Shown: piece by piece, positions 55,445-64,000 of the stretch
Layout of the letters: each line of letters begins with the position of its first letter
How positions within the stretch are numbered: position 1 is the first letter of the stretch
Source: Calonectria ilicicola
Lineage: Eukaryota; Ascomycota; Sordariomycetes; Hypocreales; Nectriaceae
DNA: 64,000 bases
NCBI GenBank assembly: GCA_020809705.1
Contig: CP085833.1
Location: 868,001-932,000 of the forward strand
Direction of reading: 5' to 3'
The notes under the pieces: model-generated
Databases searched by the model: none
What the model was told of the DNA's origin: nothing
What the model saw: the letters and a program-made list of their open reading frames with translations, nothing else
Program-made: the position numbers and the translations under genes

Positions 55445-58400
55445 TTAAACATCAGACTCGGTGGACATAGTATAATAACGTCCGAACATACGGGTCTCGA
55501 TGTCCTCGACACCGCCAGTGCGCTTGCGAGCCTGGCGACGAAAATAAATTCGCTTGGCCCACTTCCAAGCCTCAATTCCAAGGAAGAAAAGAACAGCCTC
55601 AATAAAAACAATGCCCCATTCCCATGAGATAGGAGCATGCTTGAAAACCACAGTATTGAGCGTTGGGATATAAATGATGGGAAACATGGTAACAAAACCT
55701 GCAATGATTGCCCAGAAGAGGAACGGATTGCGCCAGACGTCATAAATCCACTGAGTAAAGTACTTCTTGCTCTTAGGCTTCATGCGGAAGAATGACCGGC
55801 GCATATTAACCATCTCCCAGGCCAGAAACAAGGCAAACCAGGTAAGGCAAGCGAAGGTCGTGGAGCGGGCGCGGAAGATGACTTTGCATTGCTCGCTGTA
55901 CTCGTTGTTGCAGTTGTCACCAATATCTGCTTCACCATTACCAAATCCATAGAGAACAAGAACGAAGGAAGCGAGACAAAGGGCAGACATCCAGAGCCCA
56001 TATACCACCATATCAATCAGCAGCTCAGGCGTAAAGACACCTTGCTTCATGTTGTGTGGGGGGCGTTGCATAATATCGGGTGCAGCAACCTCAAAACCAA
56101 GACCCATATCTGGCATGCCAGAGGTGATCATGATAATCCAAAGGATTTCGACAGGGGCCAAAGGAAAAACGGAGATACCCTGTCGGTCCTTGAAGGCAAG
56201 ACCAACGAGTAGTGTGCATGCTTGGGCAATATTTTCAGCGAGCACATGGAGAATGAACTTTTGGATGTTATCAAAAATGCGACGACCTTCTTCAACAGCG
56301 TTGAGGATGGAAGCAAAATTATCATCAGTGAGAATGATGTCGGAGGCTTCCTTGGCGACGTCCGACCCAGCTTGGCCCATCGCAATACCAACGTCTGAGC
56401 GCTTAAGGCTGGGTGAATCATTAACGCCATCACCGGTCATGGCAACGAAGCACTTGCGGCGATGAAGGGCATCGATCATCCTAACCTTCGTCTGTGGGGC
56501 GCATCGTGCAACAACAAGTGGAAGAAGAGGTAGGTTGTCGACTTGTTCATCAGTAAGCTTGTCGAAATCAGAAGCAGCCATGACCATAGCGTTGGTGATG
56601 TTTTGCGACAATTCAGACATCTTGGTGGGTAAGATGCCGACTTCGAGAGCGATAGCACGGGCAGTTTCCGGGTGATCACCAGTCAGCATGTGAACATTGA
56701 CACCAGCTTCATGACACATCCTAACAGCAAGGGCCGATTCTGGCCGAGGAGGGTCATAAAGTCCGATCAGGCCACGGAAGACAAGGTCATTCTCAAACTG
56801 CGCTCTCTCCAGCTCAGCTTCATTGTCTTTGACGTGGGGGATATCAGTGCGGCTGGCAAGGGCCAAGACGCGGAGACCAAGACGAGCAAGAGATTCCATA
56901 TTCTGGATTATTTCTTGCTTCACTTCATCGGTCAAAGGCTTGATCTCAGTTGGGGTTGAGTAGACGGGGCAAGATGTGATGACACGTTCGACGGCGCCTT
57001 TTGTGAAGACCCATTGCTTTTGGGCCTCGCGATCCTCGAAAATTACAGACATCTTTTTCACGTCTGAATCAAAAGGAAACTCGGCAACCTGGTGCCATCT
57101 GGCCTTGTCACCAGTAGACAAATCGAGTCGGTTCCAGTTGAAACGAGAGGCAAACACTTGGATAGCAATCTCAGTTGGGTCGCCACGAGCGTGCCATTCG
57201 CCCTCAACTTCGTGAACGGTAGCCAGGTTGGCAAGAGAGGCAACATTCAAGTAATCTCCGAAAATATCGTGGCGTCCAACTTCATCACAGCTATTGATCT
57301 GAGATCCTTCTGATTTCTCGCCACGGAAGTCGATATCCTTGGGTTGAAGACCGTTAAAACTGACGTCTCCAGTGGTGGGATTGAAGGGTTCGTTAGAAGT
57401 GCCAACAGAGTAAGTGCCATGGCCCGCGATCCATGCTTTCTTGACAATCATGGTTCCCTGGGTGAGAGTTCCAGTCTTATCAGAGCAAATATTGGTAACA
57501 CCTCCAAGAGCTTCCAGACTCTTGAGGTTGCGGACAATGACGTTCCTCTGGACCATGCGCTTAGTTCCGGCGGCCATAGTAATAGTAAGGACTACAATCA
57601 AAGATGCTGGAATCATAGACAACCCGGTGGCGACGGCATAGATGATGACTTCTTGCTTGGTGTCAAACTCGTTGGCGCCTAGGACGATGATGGCACAAAT
57701 AATGGCGGTCCCAAGAAGGAGGAGAGCTAGACGTGCTAGCTTGCGCTGGAGGGGAGTTCCAACAGTGGTGCCAAGGAACCGACCGACAGCATCCCAGAAA
57801 GTAAGAGTCCATGCCTGCATCCAGCGACCAATATTTGCAGTACCGTCTTCTCGACGTTTCGGCTCTCGACGGCGAGATGTCTTCCCACGAAGAGCAACGG
57901 CGATCTGACCAATTTCAGTGTAAATGCCAGTAGCAAAGACAATGCCCCGGGCGCGACCTTTGGTGACGGTGGAGGAGCTGTATGCAACATTCAATCGGTC
58001 ACCGGGGCCAGTGTCGCTGGGGAAGGTCAAGTTGACATCCTTGCGAACGGGCAGAGATTCACCAGTAAGCAAGGCCTCATTGGTTTCAAAGTTGACAGCC
58101 TCAATGAGTCGGATGTCGGCAGGGACCGTGTCGCCCGTTTTGAGCTCGACCATGTCACCAGGTACAATCTCAGAGGTGGGAACAGTCTGGTTATTGCCGT
58201 TGCGAACTGCATGGGCGGTGGGCGAACTCAACGAGCGCAGCGAGTCCATGGTCTTTGCGGCCTGGAACTCCTGGAAGAAGCCGACAACAATATTGAGAGC
58301 AATGACCGCAGCCACAACGCCGCCTTCGATCCACGATTTGATACCGAAGGACGCCGCCATGGCCAGGATGAGCACCTACGAACCGGCGAATCAGTAAATC

Positions 58401-58733
58401 TCCACAACACGGCTCAATTGCCAAAGGCCCCACGGGGCTCTTTGCCATTGTGCCAGCGAATTATGAGCATCTCACTAGAGTCAAGGCATTGGCGACTTGG
58501 CCGATGAGGATTTTGACAGGCTGGACACCTTTGGTATCGCCAAACTCGTTGCGACCGTACTTTTCAAGACGCGTCTTTGCTTGGTCTGAGGTCAATCCAT
58601 CTTGCATGTTGGCGCCCAGCTCGTCGGACACCTGTTCAAAGGTAAGAGCATGGGCCGGGGCCGAGATTGGGTCGTTGGCCTGGCCCGAAACATGTTGCTC
58701 GGCGGCCTGGGCGGCGGCTTGGTTCCGGCTCAT
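55445..58733 (-). CDS. ENA-type P-type cation ATPase (about 1062 aa, two exons)
   Basis: Exons are 58476-58733 and 55445-58375 with a 100 nt intron; the splice joins the ATPase N-terminal domain to the first membrane helix. Family: type IID P-ATPase (ENA), exporting sodium (and potassium) at the plasma membrane with ATP. The phosphorylation site CSDKTGTLTQG has its Asp near residue 385; TGES is in the actuator domain (ALLTGESLPV), KGAVERV and GDHPETARAI are in the nucleotide domain, and TGDGVNDSPSLKRSDVGIAMG is in the hinge. The C-terminal helices include GISVFPLAPVEILWIIMITS and PDMGLGFEVA, typical for ENA. The length is close to the fungal standard. It may work opposite to the TRK uptake protein encoded at 16.8-18.9 kb. 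Confidence 0.95.
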
Positions 58734-60318
58734 TGTGGGCGGGAAACACGGGACCGGGGTGGTCGCGGAGAAATGAAATTGGGTAGCAAAATAGCAAATA
58801 GGTACAGGGTTGTGATCTGTTAGCTATAGCGATTGGCTTGTTGGTTTCTGCACAGCTCTCTATGAGGTTTGCAGAAGAATGAAATGTTCAGATGCAGATT
58901 TCCGCCGCGACGGAGCAGAGGACGCAGTCACCTTTTGAAGTCACATTGGCGGAGCGGAGGGCTTGGCAAGGAGTGGCGGAATCCTTGCAGCCAAGATGAG
59001 AATTTTTCACTGTGCTTGAAGTAGCGGGCTTGGCGAATAATAACGGAAGCATCAGCAGTCCATAAATTAATCCCAACCTGCATGCTATACTGGTGTGGCA
59101 CAGCCTGTGGTGCAGCCTGCATCTTAACTGCCCTTTGCGGCTTGCCGGCCGGTTGTGCCGTCCATTGGTTGAACCATGCAAAATCGAATTCAACGTTAGC
59201 TAGGCTTGGATCCTTGGTCTAAACGCCAATATGTGTCTCAGCCTCTCACTGTCGACTCTACTCCAAGGTTTTAGGCAGTACTGCGAAGTCGGAGGATTAT
59301 ACTTCACATGTCCACGGTTGTACCCCACTGATTTCGCCCGGGATCCAATTCCCAGCCATCTTTTGGTGAGCTTATTGCAACCTTCAAACCCGCTCATAGC
59401 CGGTTCCGGTTTAGATGCGCACGTGAACAAGCCATCTCCACCCTTATCATCTTGGCATCGACGTTGATCCAGTGAGAAGCCATGCTAATCCACGAGGCTT
59501 GTTTGGCAACGTTAGTCATAAACTCCATGACGTAATCAATACTCAGGAAACGAAACATTGACATGCATCCAGTTGGGTTCATTACCACACAGATAGTCTA
59601 ACCGCAACGATAAGGGGGGTATTTGTGCGTGTGGTATTACCGTCTTGTGTGCATTGAATTCCCGCCTAAGCCTGAGAAAGGAACAGCAGTAATCAACAAA
59701 TAGCCCACTGTTAACTTCTCTGATCAACCGGTTAGCCAGGTCTAATTCATGATGAGAACTAGCGAGGGATTCTCAAGGACTTTCTAGATTATTTAACACG
59801 CAATTAATTCTGGTCCCAAATGCAACAACAAGATCAACCTGGAAGCGAGCACGCATCGATACAACTATATTTTACAATCATTAGGGTTATGAGTAGTAGC
59901 TTTACGACCTGAGCCACCATACATTACGGATGTTTGCTAGTAGCTGTAACCAATACCAGTAAGCGCGACCATTGCGTATTGAATTATTTTTTTTTTGGCC
60001 TGAGGGGCTGAGGGACTAAGAGGCGTGATAGTAAGTGTGGAAATTTCTAAGAAGTTATACCAATTGATAGAACAAGTAGCGTTACCAAACTCTCTGCTGC
60101 GTGCCCTTACATCTTAACTGAGAGCGCTCTATAGCCCTCCACAATTGCACTGTGCATTACAACTCCAAGATGAATTATTCTAGAACACTAGTGTAAATAA
60201 AAACACCAAATCGGGTGGATATCAAACAACTAAGCGGAAGAAAAACTGCCCTGACTGTAATCAAAATATAAAACAAAGGTATCGAGTTTTTTTTTATCAA
60301 TGCAAGTGCACTACAAGG
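58734..60318. other. Intergenic without supported gene
   Basis: The ENA promoter lies on the left. The remaining 1.1 kb has only short frames and a T-run near 59990. No gene or repeat is seen. Confidence 0.5.
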
Positions 60319-62034
60319 TCAAAATACCCTAATAACCTTAGGAGATGACTGGACAATTGAAGAGATTTCATCTGAGTGCAATGGTATAAGGTAACCTGGT
60401 ACAGGCGGGGCCCCATCCGAACTTCCATATCCGCGAAGCCGGGCAGTTGCATGAATAAACTCATTGGTTCGCATGCCATCATGATACCAGCTACCAGGAA
60501 CACGGAGCTTGTAATCCATCAGTCGCCATAAACCTTTATTGGGTTGTTGGACGGGATCGTGAATCCAACCATCACGACCAATCTCTTTAATAGAAGAGTT
60601 ATTTCCAATGCGAGGGAAGCGAACTCTGAGCTTTTCTTCATCAAACCTAATATGAGCGTATTGTTCAAGGTGTGAAATGGCCCAATCAAGGACTATATCA
60701 GGAATGCAACCTGTTTCGATCTCACTGATAATATCCCCATGACTTCCCACAAACCATATTTGCTTCAAAATTTGGTTTTTATCCTCAGGCATGTGCATCA
60801 AGGTCGGGGGAAAGGCTACCCTGTTTTCTTGTAGCGCGAGGGCATGCAACATAACTGCAACGTCAGGAGAAGAAAGTTAGAGACTAAAGTTGCTCAATAT
60901 CAACATGGGCCTTTGCTTACTAGATGAGGTATTGGTTTCCATAAATTCATTCTTTCGAATGAATGGGTCCGGAATTCTGGTAGGCCCGAATATCCCTGTG
61001 CGGAGAATACCAAGAGAACCAACTGTATCGTGGCACATCACTAGCAGATGTCAGCAATGGTCTCAGAACATGATGAAAGAAGTAAACATGGATGTAATTG
61101 TAAACTAAATGTGCATCTTTTCCACAATGTTGAGCTGGTTCTGATGAATCCAAGGCATATTGGTGAAGAAAACGTCACTTACTTGTCTTTATTGGAATAT
61201 GGAGACCTCACTATAGCACGTGTTAGAAGACAAAACTTTCACTACCACTCCTAATTCATAAAATCTCACATTGATACTTTTCTCTGAGATGGTCGGCAAC
61301 ACCTCGTTTAAGAAACTTGCCCGAAGTATACATGTCGCAAAGGTCATGTAGGATATGATGATCGCGGCTGGCTGGAAGGCCAACGCGGTCCAAGAATCCA
61401 AAAAAAACATCTTCCTGTGTACGAGTCTATGCAGAGTTGAGAAAGAATCCGGATACATCAGAGGGAGGAGGCTTACCCCGACTATAGCCGATGACAATAA
61501 CTTCATCCCTGGGATGAAAGTTACTAGACAAATCACTAACGAGTTCAATTATGTTCGTATTTATCTCGCGGGTAGCAAGGCCGCCTATTCACCCAGAGGG
61601 AATTATTAGTAACGTGAACAGTCTATAACAAGGGGCGAAACGGAGGGGGAGGGTAGCGGCGACAATGGGGAAACATTAAATACAGAAATTGACAATAAAA
61701 ATGGGAGCGCTTACCTGCAATAAACTTCTCCAACCATCCGCTTCGTGCATCAACGCCTAGTACATGATGTATTTCCGTCCTAGGCGATGCCGCGATCAAA
61801 TCGCGTTTCTTTATTTTGGTAAATCGTGGGCTCAACCAAGAAGGAGCCCCAAGGCCACAACGGTGGCAGATACAACTAAGTTTGGCCATATGATTCGCCG
61901 GACCAAGATACAATCAACTTGATCAAATCGTGTATTGCTGCGAGAAGCGTGTTGTTGGATCTCCAATTTCGGTTGGCCCAAGTGCCGTCGAAGATGTAGA
62001 TCCTCTGTCGGATCCGAGACTGGACTGGAGCCAT
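60319..62034 (-). CDS. DUF2235 (T6SS Tle1-like) alpha/beta-hydrolase, multi-exon, possibly decaying
   Basis: The fold is seen in ordered pieces, from the start: MAPVQSRIRQ then IYIFDGTWANRNW (ATG 62034), VLGVDARSGWLEKFIAG (end near 61714), HPRDEVIVIGYSRG (nucleophile region GxSxG, about 61500), VFFGFLDRVGLP with LRDL-like helix (61300-61420), DTVGSLGIL (about 60990-61020), and an exon (60319-60852) with MLHALALQENR and QIWFVGSHGDI. These are the hallmarks of DUF2235 proteins, mostly cytosolic or secreted phospholipase-like hydrolases. I could not join all pieces in phase. The step after the GQT piece and the one after GYSRG need weak splice sites or a frameshift. It is either a functional gene with unusual introns or a pseudogene with early damage. 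Confidence 0.6.
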
Positions 62035-63662
62035 GGAAAGCGGCGAAATGTGCGCATATACTCAAAGATGGTTGCAAGAGAAAGAAATAAATCGAAATAA
62101 GGAGCTGCAGGGTCGTGACGAGGCCTCATACCCGCGAACGGGAAATCTGCAGTGAATCACCCCAACTTTTCAAGCAAAACTGGTACGTACCGTAGCACAG
62201 CCTGCCTCTGTGTGTTACATTAGCTATCATTCGCACCCGTAAATGTCATAGGTCACACGCGTGCTCATGTGTTCAGTCATGTGTGTGCTACACACATGCG
62301 CCCCGGTTTGGTTCGCACCATCGGAGTGGCTAAGTCAATCTAGCAGGTGTGGGAAGCCTGGTTCAGGACGAGATCAGCGATCGCAATGGTAGCGTACGCA
62401 TCAACGCAGCAGCTTGGTGGGCACTAGACACATAGATAATGGCGCAAACACGTGTGCAGTGTCATTGTTAGCTGAACAAAGAGAGAGCTTCCTGTTCTCT
62501 TCAGCGCCCAACACATTGATATTACCGATGAGAAGATAGATATATATATGATGATGATCTCTATTTGCGCATGCTGTGCGGTGAGTGTTATGTGTAGACT
62601 GTTCTGAATTTGTTGCTTTGTAATTGATCATAATGTGCTTGTGTGGCTCTGACAGTTGGTGAATTGCTCATCGAAGCAAGGAATAAAGAATTTGCTCTTG
62701 TTCTGAACTTGAAAAAAATAAATGATTTTCCTTTTTATCTCTTAATTAGAATACATATTCTTCCGCATTTCCCAGCTTCCAAAGTGATTTCGAGTTGCAG
62801 GCATTTTAATTTCTGTCTTCCCTTACAGTCCATATTCTGACTATTGCTGAGCCTGTTCCAACGCTCTGCATGTCAAACAAAGCCTTCATTATCAGATGCC
62901 CCATCTAGCGGCACTGTCTAACTAATGCGTTTTGCTCCACCCAAGCCAGCCACGTAGGTACCTTCGAAACTGCGGTATGGTGACAAAAGGTCTTTTGCAA
63001 GCTAACTAATTGGTCAGAGCACACCTGCTGATTTTGGTTCTTCTGAAATATGATCTTAGAAGCACTATTATTTTTTTACCCAGCCGAAGGCTATAAAGTG
63101 CTATTAGGAAACGATTGTGAGAACGGGTTCGGTACAAACTTTTACTACCGACTATATGCCACACGGTAATACTGCGAACCATTGTTTCATCACTCAATAT
63201 GAAGCTTGCTATTATGTATAGTTTCAAGGCTATATATATTAAACCATAATGAATATTGGTTATCCAAATTGTCATGTGGATTCGATGCATCGCTGTGTGC
63301 AGCCGTTCGGTTGGGTGATCAGCTCTTGTACTCTGGGAATAGGTGGAGGCTCTATCTGTGGGCTTCTTGTAACGGATATACACATAAAAGTTGGTTGGAA
63401 ATCTGATATCAGGTTTTGATATATTATTCATCACATGTGGCCGCAATTTGGCAACTCGTTGCGGCTTTCCTGTACGTTATCACAAATTGATTTGCCCCCC
63501 TCTGTCTCACAATACTTCCTGAACGATAATAGAAAGCATGGTCGGGTCGCATGCCGGCTGGCAGTGACACTTAGGTACAATTTCTTTTGTGGAGACACGG
63601 CTCCTGCACACTTCAAAGCAACAAGCCCACTTCCAAAATGCACCATTGAAGCAGTATTCTGG
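62035..63662. other. Intergenic without supported gene
   Basis: The region contains the promoter of the DUF2235-like gene on the left and that of the edge regulator on the right, plus a short (TA)n tract near 62540. Short frames have no family features. Confidence 0.45.
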
Positions 63663-64000
63663 ATGGATCCCAATAACAACACATCTCGTTTTCTGGCAGA
63701 ACATTATGATGAGGGAGCCAAAACTGGGGGATTACCACTACCTCCGTCTTCACCTATGATGGATTCCAACGACACGAGCAAAGCGCTTGTCGCCCATGAT
63801 AAGTCACCCAATGTTTTGATCCAAAGACTCACCACCAAAGGCCAGGCTGAGGGCCAACCGGAGAATACGCTCTGTGTCCTTCATTTTTACAAATGCGACT
63901 ATTGTAGAAGGGATAAGAAGAACGTATGGTATTTTTCTTTTCATTTCCTTCCTTTCCATTTCTGTTAGCAGAGCTTTGACTAATTTGCCCAGTGTCTTCC
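63663..64000 (+). CDS. Zn2Cys6 regulator, 5' part, cut by window end
   Basis: Exon 1 63663-63923, intron 63924-63992, then exon 2 starting TGTCTTCC at the edge. The N-terminal part is Ser/Asn-rich and disordered (MDPNNNTSRFLAEHYDEG). The frame then reads YKCDYCRRDKKN. The splice adds C-L-P, giving C-x2-C-x6-C, exactly the first half of a Zn2Cys6 DNA-binding cluster (CDYCRRDKKNCLP). The ATG at 63663 is preferred over an upstream in-frame one at 63435 because of the better start of a regulator-type leader; this choice is uncertain. The rest lies outside the window. Confidence 0.7.

Noticed and set aside
55041..55448. Plus-strand frame of 135 codons
   Set aside because: It lies in the 3' flank of the ENA gene; the composition is random and there is no motif.

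Overview
The window looks like nuclear DNA of a filamentous ascomycete, most likely a sordariomycete and possibly Hypocreales. The reasons are many short GT-AG introns (about 44-114 nt, often with CTAAC/CTGAC branch sites), Zn2Cys6 regulators, a fungal NACHT STAND protein, fungal-type TRK and ENA cation transporters, a rhodopsin-like fungal membrane protein, and TTAGGG telomere-type repeats. Most exon structures below were deduced by hand from frame continuity and splice-site phase. They are models, not transcript evidence. No tRNA, rRNA or CRISPR was recognised.

Left third (1-29.8 kb): a small unknown gene and a very large eight-exon unknown gene lie in tandem (1.4-7.0 kb). A GH78-type rhamnosidase-like gene and a sugar-porter MFS gene then diverge from a shared 1.5 kb promoter region (7.6-12.4 kb). 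A NACHT NLR-like gene (13.7-16.5 kb) converges on a TRK potassium transporter (16.8-18.9 kb). Three minus-strand genes follow: a classical SDR, a Zn2Cys6 regulator and a secreted berberine-bridge-type FAD oxidase. A rhodopsin-like membrane protein gene follows on the plus strand.

Middle (29.8-46 kb): gene-poor and AT-richer. It holds a secreted six-cysteine protein, three small redox-type genes (an extended atypical SDR, an NmrA-like SDR and a DsbA/FrnE-like protein), and a 15-exon dynamin-type GTPase of the fungal SLIP-GC-like group. Two stretches resemble the GTPase locus. One, at 33.94-34.05 kb, resembles its 5' flank. The other, at 40.06-40.26 kb, is a mutated copy of its last exon and lies 8 bp from an interstitial telomere repeat. 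The three redox genes lie between these two remnants. My reading, which is inference, is that an old GTPase-locus duplicate was broken up, mutated in a RIP-like way and filled with other genes.

Right third (46-64 kb): conserved genes return, with chorismate synthase (ARO2), a DUF7025-type AAA ATPase and an ENA-type P-type ATPase. Mixed with them are a 687-residue orphan membrane protein, a probable gene remnant (51.4-52.1 kb), a possibly decaying DUF2235 hydrolase gene (60.3-62.0 kb) and the start of a second Zn2Cys6 regulator cut by the window edge.

The clearest functional units are the GH78/MFS pair (likely glycoside use) and possibly SDR-regulator-FAD oxidase. The main unusual signals are the broken GTPase duplicate with its telomere scar and the unassigned 1416-residue protein.
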